A stretch of DNA of 64,000 nucleotides from contig NZ_RQYM01000011.1 of assembly GCF_003859945.1 (NCBI RefSeq), positions 1-64,000 of the forward strand, read 5' to 3'. The stretch is from Leucobacter sp. OH1287 (lineage in GTDB: Bacteria; Actinomycetota; Actinomycetes; Actinomycetales; Microbacteriaceae). The notes beneath the pieces were generated by a model. The model did no database searches and was not told the DNA's origin. It saw only the letters and a program-made list of their open reading frames with translations. The position numbers and the translations under genes were made by a program. Positions 1-9,249 of the stretch are shown here, piece after piece. Position 1 is the first letter of the stretch, and the number at the start of each line of letters is the position of its first letter.

Positions 1-131
1 GTTATCTCACTCCGAGAGAGTTTGCTCAACAGCAGGTGGCGGGTTGAAAAACTCTAATAACGCCTGGACCTAAAAACGGGGCCCCCTCAGCACAGCTGAC
101 ATTTAGCGCCTCGGCTGTTTATAATTTTCAA

Positions 132-1712
132 GTGCCAACTCAAACCGTAAAACCCCGTAAACTGCGGCTCATCGCAGCAACCGTCACCCTCGCAATCTTG
201 GGTGCAGCGGGATACACAGTTGCCGTCGCAATAACTCCTCTTAAAACCCAACACCCGGTGCTGCAGGACGAAGCGGAAACCATCATCACAGGCGACGCCA
301 GCACAATCGAAACAGCGGTGCTCGCACAGGCACAACCAGCAGGTATCTCACTGCTGACACAAGACACCATAACCATCACCCCGAGCGAAACCGCCGCGGC
401 AGCAACCGGCGCAGACCTTAAAGCCCAACTCTCGCACGAACTCGGCATCGACTTCGGAACAGCAACCGACAGTGACACCGGCGCGGGTGAGGGAAGAGAC
501 GGCGGCGAAGCAGCGGGCGCGAGGGCTGACACGATCCACACCAGAGAACACAGCAGCAGCTGGGTCAACAACGAAAACCAGCACAGCATCGCGAGCATCA
601 CAAAGGTGATAACCGCGCTCGTCGGGCTGGAAGCGTTAGCCGCGAACGGGCACACGCTCGAAAGTTTCGGGTCATACGCGGTAACCGCGGACACACTGCA
701 GATCACCGCCGAATCAGCCCTGCTAAACGGCAGCGTCGTTGACGTTGCAGAGGGCACAACACTCACCGGCACGCAGCTGCTGCAGCTGATGATGCTGCCG
801 AGTGCAAACAACTTCGCGATCGCCTACTCCAGGTGGATCTTCGGCAGCGACGCGGCGTTCCTGGCACAGGCCCAGCAGTGGCTTGCGGCCAAAGGTCTTA
901 GCTCAACGGTTATTGTGGACGCTGCGGGGCGCAGCCCAGAAAACCGCAGCACTGTCAGAGACCTGCTGCGGCTCGGCGAGCTAGCGATGTTGGATCCGCA
1001 ACTCGCAGCGATTGTGGCGCAACCAAGCGCCGACATTCCCGGCTTCGGAACCGTTTACAACACCAACACGGTGCTGCAGCAGGGACTCGCCTCGGGCGTT
1101 AAAACCGGGACGCTCGACAGTTTTAACCTGCTAACCGCGACCTGGGCAACCCTGCCCGACCAGGCCGGGGCAATGTGGAACGGGGCGGCGCTGCCGCACG
1201 CAGCTCGCGCCGTACTCGGTGACGAGAGTCTGGCGGGGCAGAGTGGCGATGGCGGATCCGCACAGGGCGAGGCGGCAGCGACTGCTGAGGGAGAGATTTT
1301 GCCGGCGCAGCAGCGTCTTGAGCGGCGAGTGCTAATCGTTGCCGTGGTGCTCGGGCGAGCGGATGCCGCTGCCCGCCACAGCGACTCGGTGACGCTGTTG
1401 TCGACTGCGGGTGCGGCGGTCGTGAATGCGCAGACCGAGCTTGTGCCCGCGTCGCAAAGTTGGGCATACCGTTATAGCGGCGCAGGCGACGAGTTCAGAG
1501 CGCACAGCGATAACCCGCAGCCGATCACCGCCCCGCTTTTGCCGGGGGAGAGTGCGCGGGTGACCGCGAAGGTTGCCGGGGAGGGCGGATCCGCCACCGT
1601 CGAGTGGCCGAGCGGCTCCACGCTGCAGTTGCCTCTGCGCTTGGACGGGTCAGTGCCGGAGCCGGATCTGCTGTGGCGACTAACCCACCCCGCTGAGGTG
1701 TTCAGCAACTAG
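132..1712 (+). CDS. D-alanyl-D-alanine carboxypeptidase-like serine hydrolase (peptidase S11 family)
   Basis: Penicillin-binding-protein fold enzyme expected to trim the terminal D-Ala from peptidoglycan stem peptides at the outer face of the membrane. The 526-residue product starts at GTG, has a basic N-terminus and one hydrophobic anchor (about residues 12-33). The three active-site motifs are in order: SITK near 154, SAN near 222 and KTG near 322. Residues 90-135 are a low-complexity Gly/Asp/Ala linker, and a second low-complexity insert lies near 375-395. The C-terminal 130 residues resemble the beta-rich stalk of this family. No lipobox is seen. A hairpin terminator follows at 1799. Family assignment is secure; the exact substrate is inferred. 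Confidence 0.88.
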   Translation: MPTQTVKPRKLRLIAATVTLAILGAAGYTVAVAITPLKTQHPVLQDEAETIITGDASTIETAVLAQAQPAGISLLTQDTITITPSETAAAATGADLKAQLSHELGIDFGTATDSDTGAGEGRDGGEAAGARADTIHTREHSSSWVNNENQHSIASITKVITALVGLEALAANGHTLESFGSYAVTADTLQITAESALLNGSVVDVAEGTTLTGTQLLQLMMLPSANNFAIAYSRWIFGSDAAFLAQAQQWLAAKGLSSTVIVDAAGRSPENRSTVRDLLRLGELAMLDPQLAAIVAQPSADIPGFGTVYNTNTVLQQGLASGVKTGTLDSFNLLTATWATLPDQAGAMWNGAALPHAARAVLGDESLAGQSGDGGSAQGEAAATAEGEILPAQQRLERRVLIVAVVLGRADAAARHSDSVTLLSTAGAAVVNAQTELVPASQSWAYRYSGAGDEFRAHSDNPQPITAPLLPGESARVTAKVAGEGGSATVEWPSGSTLQLPLRLDGSVPEPDLLWRLTHPAEVFSN

Positions 1713-1798
1713 CTTTTGAAAATCGCTGACACCCGCAGGGATTGAAGGCGCCCGCAGGGATAGCGGGTACCCGCCGCGCAACGCCCCGGAAACCCTCA

Positions 1799-1824
1799 CA
1801 AAACCGCTCCTGAGGGGCGGTTTT
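1799..1824 (+). terminator. Rho-independent terminator after the carboxypeptidase gene
   Basis: A 10-bp stem (1801-1810 with 1814-1823) with a 3-nt loop and one G-U pair, GC-rich at the core and followed by TTTT. It sits 90 nt downstream of the carboxypeptidase stop and before the HAIR sites of clpB. Confidence 0.8.
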
Positions 1825-1886
1825 GCTGCATCTGGCGACCCTGCGCTAGTCCGTGTCCTAGCCAGCCTGGGAGAACGCCGACAAAA

Positions 1887-1907
1887 CTTGAGTCCACTTG
1901 ACTCAGG
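1887..1907. promoter_or_regulatory. HAIR element 1 (HspR operator) upstream of clpB
   Basis: CTTGAGT, seven bases, ACTCAGG: thirteen of the fourteen arm positions match the HspR-associated inverted repeat CTTGAGT-N7-ACTCAAG. HspR is the actinobacterial heat-shock repressor of dnaK and clpB. The site is about 100 bp before the clpB start. Confidence 0.85.
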
Positions 1908-1925
1908 TTTCCCCGATTAGGTAAA

Positions 1926-1946
1926 CTTGAGTCATAACGGCTCAAG
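1926..1946. promoter_or_regulatory. HAIR element 2 (HspR operator) upstream of clpB
   Basis: CTTGAGT, seven bases, GCTCAAG: again thirteen of fourteen arm positions fit the HAIR consensus. It starts 39 bp after the first element, so the two lie close to the same DNA face (about 3.7 turns). The pair strongly suggests HspR repression of clpB. hspR itself is not in this window. Confidence 0.85.
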
Positions 1947-2009
1947 TTTACCTGCGTTGCGGGAGACTGGGCAGACAACAGTATTAAACCTAGCGACAGG
2001 AGCAAAATT

Positions 2010-4166
2010 ATGAACCAAGCAGCTGGGCAGCAGAACTCCCAGGAGCAGCAGAGCGCACTAGAGCAGTTCGGCGTTAACCTCACCGAGATCGCGCGCAGTG
2101 GCAAACTCGACCCGGTTATCGGACGGGACTCAGAGATTCGGCGGGTCAGCCAGGTGCTCACCCGTCGCACCAAGAACAACCCGGTGCTGATTGGCGAACC
2201 CGGTGTCGGCAAAACCGCGGTTGTTGAGGGGCTTGCACAGCGGATTGTGGCGGGCGACGTCGCTGATTCGCTGAAGGACAAAGAGCTTATCTCCCTCGAC
2301 ATTTCGGCGCTGATTGCGGGCGCCAGCTACCGCGGTCAGTTTGAGGAGCGGATGAAGGCGGTGCTCGCCGAGATTAAAGAGTCTGACGGGCAGATTATCA
2401 CCTTTATTGATGAGCTCCACACCCTGATGGGCGCGGGCGGCGGTGAGTCATCCGTTGCGGCCTCACAGATGTTAAAGCCGATGCTTGCTCGCGGTGAACT
2501 ACGGCTGATCGGCGCAACAACGCTTGACGAGTACCGCGAATACATTGAAAAAGACGCGGCTCTGGAGCGGCGCTTCCAGCAGGTGTATGTTGGTGAGCCG
2601 AGCGTGGCAGACACGGTTGCGATCCTGCGCGGCCTAAAAGAGCGCTATGAGGCACACCACAAGGTGACAATCGCCGACTCGGCGCTGGTTGCGGCCGCGT
2701 CCCTGTCAAACCGCTACATCACATCGCGGCAGCTGCCAGACAAGGCGATCGACCTGATTGATGAGGCGGCGAGCCGTCTGCGGATGGAGATTGACTCCGC
2801 GCCGGTTGAGATAGATGAGCTCAGGCGCGCGGTTGACCGCCTGAAACTCGAGGAGCTTGCTCTGAAGAAAGAGAAGGACGCCGCTTCGAAAGATCGTCTC
2901 GCGTCGCTGCGCGAAACGCTCACGGCCAAAACCGAGGAGCTTAAGGCGTTGGAGACCCGCTGGGAAGAGGAACGGAGCAGCCTCAACCGGGTTGGTGAGC
3001 TGCGAGAGAAACTCGACCAGCTTAGGATGTCGGCGGATCGTGCCCAGCGCGAGGGCAAACTCGAGCAGGCATCCAAGATCCTCTACGGCGAGATTCCGCA
3101 GACCGAGACAGCGCTAAAGCAGGCAGAGCACGATGCTAAAACCGCGCAAAACGGTGATAGCGCTGAGCGGATGGTGAACGAGCAGGTTACTGAGGCGGAC
3201 ATCGCCGAGGTAGTTGCGGCGTGGACGGGCGTGCCAGTCGGTAAACTGCTGCAGGGCGAAACCGAGAAACTACTGCACCTTGAGTCCGAGCTTGGTAAAC
3301 GCCTGATCGGGCAAACCGACGCGGTGAGCGCGGTTGCTGACGCGGTGCGCAGAACCCGCGCGGGGATTTCGGATCCAAACCGCCCAACCGGTTCGTTCCT
3401 GTTCTTAGGACCAACCGGTGTCGGCAAAACCGAGCTCGCGAAGGCTCTCGCCGAGTTCCTGTTTGACGACGAGCGGGCGATGGTGCGGATCGACATGTCC
3501 GAATACGCTGAGAAACACTCCGTTGCCCGGCTGATTGGGGCCCCTCCTGGCTATGTCGGCTACGAGCAGGGCGGCCAGCTAACCGAGGCGGTAAGACGCC
3601 GCCCATACTCGGTTGTGCTGCTCGACGAGGTTGAAAAAGCGCACCCGGAGGTGTTCGATGTGCTGTTGCAGGTGCTTGACGACGGTAGGCTCACCGACGG
3701 TCAGGGGCGCACGGTTGACTTCCGCAACGTTATCCTGATCCTCACCTCGAACCTGGGCAGCCAGTTCCTCATCGACGACCAGCTTGACTGGGAGCAGAAA
3801 CAGCAGCGGGTTATCGAAACCGTGGAGCGCTCCTTCCGTCCCGAGTTCGTTAACCGGCTCGATGAGATGGTGGTGTTTAAACCGCTCAGCGAGAATGAGC
3901 TGGCGCGGATCGTGGATCTCAGCATCGACCGACTGCAGCAGCGCCTGGGCGACCGGCGTCTCACCCTCGGGGTGACACCGGAGGCGAGGGCCTGGCTTGC
4001 TCACCGCGGCTACGACCCACACTACGGCGCTAGGCCGCTGCGTAGGCTGATTCAGCGCAGTGTCGAGGACCAGCTGGCTCGCACCCTGCTCGCCGGTGAG
4101 GTGCGCGACGGTGACACTGTCCGCGTCGATCTTGACGGCGATAAACTGCGACTCGAGAAGATGTAG
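2010..4166 (+). CDS. clpB: ATP-dependent disaggregase ClpB, form lacking the N-terminal domain
   Basis: Hexameric AAA+ chaperone that extracts polypeptides from aggregates with the DnaK system in the cytosol. The 718-residue product begins almost directly with the first AAA+ module (Walker A GEPGVGKT near 62, Walker B IDE near 135). A long coiled-coil middle domain follows (about 270-380), which separates ClpB from ClpC. The second AAA+ module has GPTGVGKT near 467, the pore loop GYVGYE and [11 protein letters not shown]. The usual ClpB is about 860 residues; the roughly 145-residue substrate-binding Clp_N domain is absent. The ATG has a good ribosome site (GACAGGAGC) and no in-frame extension was seen, so the short form appears genuine. 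Two HAIR operators lie upstream. Confidence 0.95.
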   Translation: MNQAAGQQNSQEQQSALEQFGVNLTEIARSGKLDPVIGRDSEIRRVSQVLTRRTKNNPVLIGEPGVGKTAVVEGLAQRIVAGDVADSLKDKELISLDISALIAGASYRGQFEERMKAVLAEIKESDGQIITFIDELHTLMGAGGGESSVAASQMLKPMLARGELRLIGATTLDEYREYIEKDAALERRFQQVYVGEPSVADTVAILRGLKERYEAHHKVTIADSALVAAASLSNRYITSRQLPDKAIDLIDEAASRLRMEIDSAPVEIDELRRAVDRLKLEELALKKEKDAASKDRLASLRETLTAKTEELKALETRWEEERSSLNRVGELREKLDQLRMSADRAQREGKLEQASKILYGEIPQTETALKQAEHDAKTAQNGDSAERMVNEQVTEADIAEVVAAWTGVPVGKLLQGETEKLLHLESELGKRLIGQTDAVSAVADAVRRTRAGISDPNRPTGSFLFLGPTGVGKTELAKALAEFLFDDERAMVRIDMSEYAEKHSVARLIGAPPGYVGYEQGGQLTEAVRRRPYSVVLLDEVEKAHPEVFDVLLQVLDDGRLTDGQGRTVDFRNVILILTSNLGSQFLIDDQLDWEQKQQRVIETVERSFRPEFVNRLDEMVVFKPLSENELARIVDLSIDRLQQRLGDRRLTLGVTPEARAWLAHRGYDPHYGARPLRRLIQRSVEDQLARTLLAGEVRDGDTVRVDLDGDKLRLEKM

Positions 4167-4228
4167 GCGGATCCGCCAGCCCCGCGCGACGGCGACACCA
4201 GCCCCGCACGACGGCGCCGCAGGCATGA

Positions 4229-4234
4229 GAGAAT
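4229..4234 (+). promoter_or_regulatory. Putative leaderless -10 box for the SpoU methyltransferase gene
   Basis: GAGAAT ends six bases before the GTG start. It fits the spacing seen at other genes here but lacks the first T of a canonical box. Confidence 0.35.
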
Positions 4235-4240
4235 AAACGG

Positions 4241-4921
4241 GTGAACTCAAACAGTAACCAGCTTCCGGCACCCGGCACCCACCCCGAGCTTTCCACGGCG
4301 GGGGTGGGGCCGTGGCCGGGCAGCGAGGCAGACTGGCCGACCGAACCCTGGTATGACCCGGAGCTTTTAGCAAACGGGGACAGCCGCAACGTGGTTGACC
4401 GCTACCGCTACTGGCGGATGGAGGCGATTAAAGCGGATCTCGACCAGACCAGGCACAGTTTCCACGTCGCGATCGAGAACTGGCAGCACGACATGAACAT
4501 CGGCTCGATTGTGCGCAGCGCCAACGCGTTCGGGGCTGACACCGTCCACATTGTTGGCCGGAAACGCTGGAACAAGCGCGGAGCGATGGTTACCGACCGC
4601 TACCAGCACGTTGTGCACCACGAGAACGTTGCCGCGCTCACCTCCTGGGCAGCGGCAGAGGGGCTGCCGATTATCGCGATCGACAACGTGCCGGGTTGTG
4701 TCCCAATGGAGACCTTCGACTGGCCTGAGCGGTGCGTTATGTTGTTCGGGCAGGAGGGGCCGGGGCTGACAAACGAGGCGATAGCCGCTGCGGAGGCGGT
4801 TGTTGAGATCACCCAGTACGGCTCCACTCGCTCAATCAATGCCTCAGCGGCCGCGGCGGTGGCGATGTATAGCTGGGTGAATCAGCGATCCGCCCACGTG
4901 CCAGGTGCTGCTGACCGCTAA
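4241..4921 (+). CDS. TrmH/SpoU-family RNA 2'-O-methyltransferase
   Basis: SAM-dependent methyltransferase of the SPOUT class, which forms a trefoil knot and methylates a ribose 2'-OH in tRNA or rRNA. The 226-residue product shows motif 1 (NIGSIVRSANAFGA, near 86), motif 2 (MLFGQEGPGLTNE, near 165) and motif 3 (STRSINASAAAAVAMY, near 196). The first 55 residues are a Pro-rich extension. The start is GTG with a -10-like GAGAAT six bases before it, so the transcript may be leaderless. The target RNA cannot be read from sequence. It directly precedes the tRNA-Arg gene. Confidence 0.88.
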   Translation: MNSNSNQLPAPGTHPELSTAGVGPWPGSEADWPTEPWYDPELLANGDSRNVVDRYRYWRMEAIKADLDQTRHSFHVAIENWQHDMNIGSIVRSANAFGADTVHIVGRKRWNKRGAMVTDRYQHVVHHENVAALTSWAAAEGLPIIAIDNVPGCVPMETFDWPERCVMLFGQEGPGLTNEAIAAAEAVVEITQYGSTRSINASAAAAVAMYSWVNQRSAHVPGAADR

Positions 4922-4924
4922 TTT

Positions 4925-4953
4925 TTGTGTTATCGGCAAAAGTGGTGTATAGT
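4925..4953 (+). promoter_or_regulatory. Probable tRNA-Arg promoter
   Basis: TTGTGT (4925-4930), a 17-bp spacer and TATAGT (4948-4953), ending 28 bp before the tRNA. Confidence 0.55.
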
Positions 4954-4981
4954 TTCATAAGTTGATTCATTTGATCAACGT

Positions 4982-5058
<77 letters not shown>

Positions 5059-5068
5059 ATCAAAATAG

Positions 5069-5107
5069 AACCCCGGCGGTTGCGAAATGCAGTGCCGGGG
5101 TTTTGTT
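5069..5107 (+). terminator. Terminator after tRNA-Arg
   Basis: A perfect 9-bp stem (AACCCCGGC with GCCGGGGTT) encloses a 16-nt loop and is followed by TTGTTTT. It starts 11 bp after the tRNA 3' end. Confidence 0.85.
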
Positions 5108-5135
5108 TTAGTCATTGCTTGATAGGGTTAATATC

Positions 5136-6236
5136 ATGTGTTTTAAAAAGCAGAGACTGGCTCGATTACGCCGAGAAGCTGTGGCGGAGCTGGAGGCGCG
5201 CAAAGCCGTTGAGCAGATGCACAAACCCGTCGGCAAGGCGCAGCTGTTTTTTGAGCGTGTGAAACGCAGTCACCCGATGCGTGCTTTTACCCACCTGATG
5301 CTGCTAAACGGCACCCTACTAGCAGCCGGCATGAGTTTTCAAGCGCTGTTCGCTGTGTTCGCTGGTCTGTTTATCGGGTTCGCAGTCTTTGGGCAGTTAC
5401 TCGCCTCAAATCCGGAGCTTTTGGCCACCATTGTCGCTCAGCTCGACACCATGGTGCCGGGGCTGTTCGGGAAGGGTGGTGCCGTTGATCTAGAAACGCT
5501 GCTGAGCACCAGCGTTATCGGGTGGACTGGGGCTATCGCCATTGTTTCGCTGTTCTTGGTGACAGTTGCCTGGTTTACAAACACCCGCAACGCGATCCGC
5601 ATGATTTTCATGCTCGACACCCGCGAGTACGGCAACCCGGTGGTTTTGAAACTGCGTGACACCGGTTTGGCGCTGTTCTTCGGGGTTATGATTGTTATTT
5701 CAGCTGGCCTGATAGTTCTGTCGTCGAGCGCTGCAAATACGCTGTTCGTGTTCCTCGGTGTTGGCGAGGATTCATGGCTGCTAAACAGTGTCGTCAGTGT
5801 GTTCGGGTATGTTGTGCTGTTTGCGTTCGATGTGTTGATCATCTTCCTGATCCACCGCGTGCTCGCAAAGGTGCAGGGCTACAAAAAAGATATTCTGCTT
5901 GGCAGTGTTATCGGAGCAGCCGGTTTCCTGGTGATTAAACTGCTCGGTAGTGCGCTGCTGGGCGGTGCCACAAAAAACCCGCTGCTTGCCTCGTTTGCTG
6001 TGCTGATCGGTCTGTTGATCTGGTTCAACCTGCTCTGCACGGTGCTGCTTTTGACTTCTTCGTGGATTGCGACACGCATCAACACCCACCTGGGGATGCC
6101 TCCATCAGAGCGTGACGACAGTGTTTTAGTCGTTGAGGAGCATCGCGAAACACAGCTCACCGATATTGAGCTGGAATATCTCGAAAAGGTGCGGCGCTAC
6201 GCGGCAATCCGAAAGTATCGGCGCGAGATCAGGTAG
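5136..6236 (+). CDS. YihY/BrkB-family integral membrane protein
   Basis: Polytopic inner-membrane protein of the YihY/virulence factor BrkB family, formerly misannotated as RNase BN; its function is unsettled. The 366-residue product has a basic N-terminal cytoplasmic stretch, about six hydrophobic segments between residues 50 and 320, and a charged C-terminal tail with repeated Arg/Tyr. I chose ATG 5136 (MCFKKQ), with AGGG nine bases upstream, over an in-frame TTG at 5115. It ends six bases from the convergent mutase gene. Family membership is likely; no catalytic residues are claimed. Confidence 0.82.
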   Translation: MCFKKQRLARLRREAVAELEARKAVEQMHKPVGKAQLFFERVKRSHPMRAFTHLMLLNGTLLAAGMSFQALFAVFAGLFIGFAVFGQLLASNPELLATIVAQLDTMVPGLFGKGGAVDLETLLSTSVIGWTGAIAIVSLFLVTVAWFTNTRNAIRMIFMLDTREYGNPVVLKLRDTGLALFFGVMIVISAGLIVLSSSAANTLFVFLGVGEDSWLLNSVVSVFGYVVLFAFDVLIIFLIHRVLAKVQGYKKDILLGSVIGAAGFLVIKLLGSALLGGATKNPLLASFAVLIGLLIWFNLLCTVLLLTSSWIATRINTHLGMPPSERDDSVLVVEEHRETQLTDIELEYLEKVRRYAAIRKYRREIR

Positions 6237-6242
6237 CTGAGA

Positions 6243-8111
6243 CTAAGCGCCCTGTGCCTTTAACAGCGCGGTGGCGCCGTCCCGCAGTTGCTGCAGTAGC
6301 TGGGCAGCCTCAGCGCGCCGTTTTACCGGATCCGCCAAGGTGCTAACCGCGTCAAGATACAGCTTCAGTTTCGGCTCGGTGCCGCTCGGGCGGATCATTA
6401 GACGGGCGCCGCCAGCAAGATCGTAGCGCAGCACATTCGCGGGCACCTCACTCACGCCCGGCTGCAGCAGGTCGCTGAATGATTCAACATCCAGCCCACC
6501 GATCTCGGTTGCGGGTGCTTCTCGGAGCACCTGGGCGAGCTGCTCAACCTCCTCGCGCGAGCTAAGCCGCAACGTGATCTGGTCGCTCACAAAGTGACCA
6601 AACAGGTCGCTTGCGCGGTCGAGCTGGTCCCACAGGGTTTCTCCGCGGCTGTGTAGTTCGCAGATTAGCGAGGTGATCTCGGCGGCGGCGGAGATGCCGT
6701 CCTTGTCGCGCAGCACGCCCGGGTTTACCAGGTAGCCGAGCGCCTCCTCAAACCCGAAAACAAGGCCCGGAATGCGGGAAACCCACTTAAACCCGGAGAG
6801 CGTCTCGGCATAGTTGAAACCGTAGTGTTTTGCGACCGCGCCGAGCGCCGGGGAGGAAACAATTGTGCAGGCGAGCGCGGGGCGGATCCGGGCGGCGCCG
6901 GGCGCAGTGTGCTCCGCCGGGTCAGTTGATGCTGCCGGGTTAGTTGATGTCTTCGGGTTAGCTGACGCCGCCGACTGGGCGGTGTTCTCGCCGGCCGCAG
7001 CCAGCTGAGCGGCGGTTTTTTCCGCGATCCGCCACCCGAGCAGCAGTCCCAACTGGTTGCCGCTTAACGCCCGATATTCTCCGGGATGCTCCGGGTCGGG
7101 GAGCGCAACCGCGAGCCGGTCAGCGTCGGGATCGTGCGCGATAATCGCGTCCGCGCCGCAAGCTTTTGCCCGGTCAAAGGCGAGATCGAGGGCGCCCGGC
7201 TCCTCCGGGTTTGGAAACTCGACGGTTGGGAAAGCACTGTCTGGCACAATCTGCTCAGGCACTGGGGTCAGCCGCGGCAGTCCCGTGGCGGCAAACACCC
7301 GCTCTGTGGTTTGGGCACCAACCCCGTGCATCGCGGTATAAACCAGCTTGGGTGTGGGGCTTGCGGATCCACCCCCGCCAACAGAATCGCTCGCGGCCTG
7401 CGCGGGCGAGGCACCCCCCAACGCCGGGGAACCGGTTGCGGCCGCGGTCGCCGCAACATAGTCGGCCACTATCGCGTCAGTCAATCGCGTGTAGTCGCCT
7501 GAGCGCGGATAGGCGCTGATCGCCTCAGCGGCGGCGGCATTGATTGCTTCGGCGATAGCGTTATCATCGGGCGGAATAATCTGTGAACCGGCGTCGGCAT
7601 CGCCGAGATACACCTTGTAGCCGTTGTCGTTAGGTGGGTTGTGGCTGGCGGTTACCATCACGCCGGCGCTCGCGTTTAGGTGTTTCACCGCGAACGCCGT
7701 CACGGGGGTTGGCACAGGCCCCGGCAGCAGCAGTGCGTTAACCCCGGACCCTTGCATAATCTCTGCAATATCCGCGGCAAACACGGCAGAGTTTTTGCGG
7801 GCGTCAAAACCGATCACAATGGTCGGTGGCTGGGTGGCGCTGCCGGCAGCGGCGCGGGTGAGCAGGAAGTTTGCAAAGCCTAGAGTGGTTTGCGCAACAA
7901 CAACCCTGTTCATGCGCATCGGCCCGGCACCGAGTTCGGCGCGCAGACCCGCTGTACCGAACTTTAGCCTGCCGCTAAACCGCTCAACCAGCTCGCCCGT
8001 GCCGGTGCGAGAGTATGCTGCCATTAGTCGCTGCAGCTCGGCGCGGGTTTCGCTGTCGGGATCCTGCTCGCACCATGCCTTAGCGGCGATCAGCAGTTCA
8101 TCTCTGGCCAT
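6243..8111 (-). CDS. Phospho-sugar mutase (alpha-D-phosphohexomutase; PmmB-type)
   Basis: Interconverts hexose or pentose 1- and 6(5)-phosphates through a phosphoserine. The 622-residue product carries the catalytic loop TASHNPPNDNGYK (near 155), the metal loop DPDADR (near 327), the sugar-binding loop GFEEALGY and the phosphate loop RPSGTEPK (near 572). A poorly conserved Ala/Thr/Pro-rich insert lies about 380-410. The start at 8111 (MARDELL) has AGAGG at good spacing; an upstream reading frame extends further but looks non-coding. It is divergent from purine nucleoside phosphorylase, a pairing common in actinobacteria that suggests phosphopentomutase activity in nucleoside salvage (inference). 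Confidence 0.9.
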   Translation of the reverse strand: MARDELLIAAKAWCEQDPDSETRAELQRLMAAYSRTGTGELVERFSGRLKFGTAGLRAELGAGPMRMNRVVVAQTTLGFANFLLTRAAAGSATQPPTIVIGFDARKNSAVFAADIAEIMQGSGVNALLLPGPVPTPVTAFAVKHLNASAGVMVTASHNPPNDNGYKVYLGDADAGSQIIPPDDNAIAEAINAAAAEAISAYPRSGDYTRLTDAIVADYVAATAAATGSPALGGASPAQAASDSVGGGGSASPTPKLVYTAMHGVGAQTTERVFAATGLPRLTPVPEQIVPDSAFPTVEFPNPEEPGALDLAFDRAKACGADAIIAHDPDADRLAVALPDPEHPGEYRALSGNQLGLLLGWRIAEKTAAQLAAAGENTAQSAASANPKTSTNPAASTDPAEHTAPGAARIRPALACTIVSSPALGAVAKHYGFNYAETLSGFKWVSRIPGLVFGFEEALGYLVNPGVLRDKDGISAAAEITSLICELHSRGETLWDQLDRASDLFGHFVSDQITLRLSSREEVEQLAQVLREAPATEIGGLDVESFSDLLQPGVSEVPANVLRYDLAGGARLMIRPSGTEPKLKLYLDAVSTLADPVKRRAEAAQLLQQLRDGATALLKAQGA

Positions 8112-8187
8112 ATTAACCTCTTTTCTGCTATCTAAAACTAGCAGAAAATACTGTTTTTTAGGGGAGGCTTTTATGCCCTGGGCGTTA

Positions 8188-8193
8188 TAGAAT
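8188..8193 (+). promoter_or_regulatory. Leaderless -10 box for purine nucleoside phosphorylase
   Basis: TAGAAT ends exactly six bases before the ATG at 8200. No Shine-Dalgarno sequence can fit between them, so transcription probably starts at or next to the A of the ATG. Confidence 0.6.
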
Positions 8194-8199
8194 AGCGGC

Positions 8200-9117
8200 A
8201 TGACCCAAAACAGCGGCACAACAGAAAACCACGGCTCACCCAGCGACAACGGCGCTGCAACAGGCGCGGCAGCAGGCAGCGCGGCAGCAGGCAGTGCGGG
8301 CGGCACCGGCTCACTCTCAACCGCGGAGCTTGCACAGCAGGCAGCGGATTTCCTGCTGACAGGAGCTGGTATCCCAAAGATTGATATCGCGCTCACCCTC
8401 GGCAGCGGCTGGGGCAAAGCGGCAGAGCAGCTTGGCGAGGTGATCGCGAGTTTCGCCGGCGACACCGTCCCCGGCTTCTACAGCGCGGGCATTATCGGGC
8501 ACTCAGGCAAGCTAACGCTGCTGCGTCTGCCTGATGAGCGGATTGTGCTGGTCATCGGCGCTCGCACCCACCTCTATGAGGGGCACGGGGTGGACGCGGT
8601 TGCTCACGGTGTCCGCACAGCCGCCGCCGCGGGAGCGAAAACCCTGATCCTCACCAACGGCTCGGGTGGTATCAACGAGCAATATCAGGTTGGTGAGGCG
8701 GTGCTAATCAGCGACCACATCAATCTGACCGCGACCAGCCCGCTAAAGGGCGCCGAGTTTGTTGACATGACAGACCTCTACAGCTCCTCCCTGCGCGACT
8801 ATGTGCGCACGGTTGAGCCCGGTATTAAGGAGGGTGTCTACGTGCAGCTGCCTGGACCTCACTTTGAAACCCCCGCCGAGATTCGCTTCCTGCGGACAAT
8901 CGGCGGTGACGCGGTCGGCATGTCAACCGCGCTTGAGGCGATTGCGGCGCGCGCGGCCGGGATGCGGATCCTGGGATTCACCCTGGTAACCAACCCCGCC
9001 GCCGGAATCACAGATGAGCCGCTGGATCATCACGAGGTGATTGCGCAGGGTAAGGCCGCCGAGCCGCGGCTTGCGGACCTGCTCACCCGGGTTGTTCACG
9101 GCCTCCCCGCGGCATAA
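8200..9117 (+). CDS. Purine nucleoside phosphorylase (trimeric, class II type)
   Basis: Cleaves purine (deoxy)ribonucleosides with phosphate to the base and (deoxy)ribose 1-phosphate in the cytosol. The first 40 residues are a disordered Ala/Gly/Ser tail. After it come the phosphate-binding GSGWG (near 67) and GHSG, the HLYEGH segment, NGSGGIN and the purine-site signature ending VTNPAAGI. The catalytic Asn lies in that last segment. The length (305) exceeds the usual 265-275 only because of the tail. It is divergent from the phosphohexomutase, and together they could channel nucleoside pentose into central metabolism. Confidence 0.93.
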   Translation: MTQNSGTTENHGSPSDNGAATGAAAGSAAAGSAGGTGSLSTAELAQQAADFLLTGAGIPKIDIALTLGSGWGKAAEQLGEVIASFAGDTVPGFYSAGIIGHSGKLTLLRLPDERIVLVIGARTHLYEGHGVDAVAHGVRTAAAAGAKTLILTNGSGGINEQYQVGEAVLISDHINLTATSPLKGAEFVDMTDLYSSSLRDYVRTVEPGIKEGVYVQLPGPHFETPAEIRFLRTIGGDAVGMSTALEAIAARAAGMRILGFTLVTNPAAGITDEPLDHHEVIAQGKAAEPRLADLLTRVVHGLPAA

Positions 9118-9192
9118 GCTCCCCGTGGCATAAGCCCCAGTGAAAAACTAGCCGGGGGCTTAACCCTTAACAAAGCCTCCGCGGCACAAAAG

Positions 9193-9233
9193 AGCGGGGC
9201 CGCAAGTTATACCCCAAGACTTGCGACCCCGCT
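9193..9233. terminator. Bidirectional terminator between convergent genes
   Basis: A 15-bp stem (9193-9207 with 9219-9233) with one mismatch and an 11-nt loop. It lies between the convergent purine nucleoside phosphorylase and flavoprotein genes. Confidence 0.8.
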
Positions 9234-9249
9234 TGTTTAGATGAGCTCG

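Noticed and set aside
3579-4373. 264-residue antisense frame over the end of clpB
   Set aside because: Complement of a conserved gene in high-G+C DNA; no family resemblance and no start signal.
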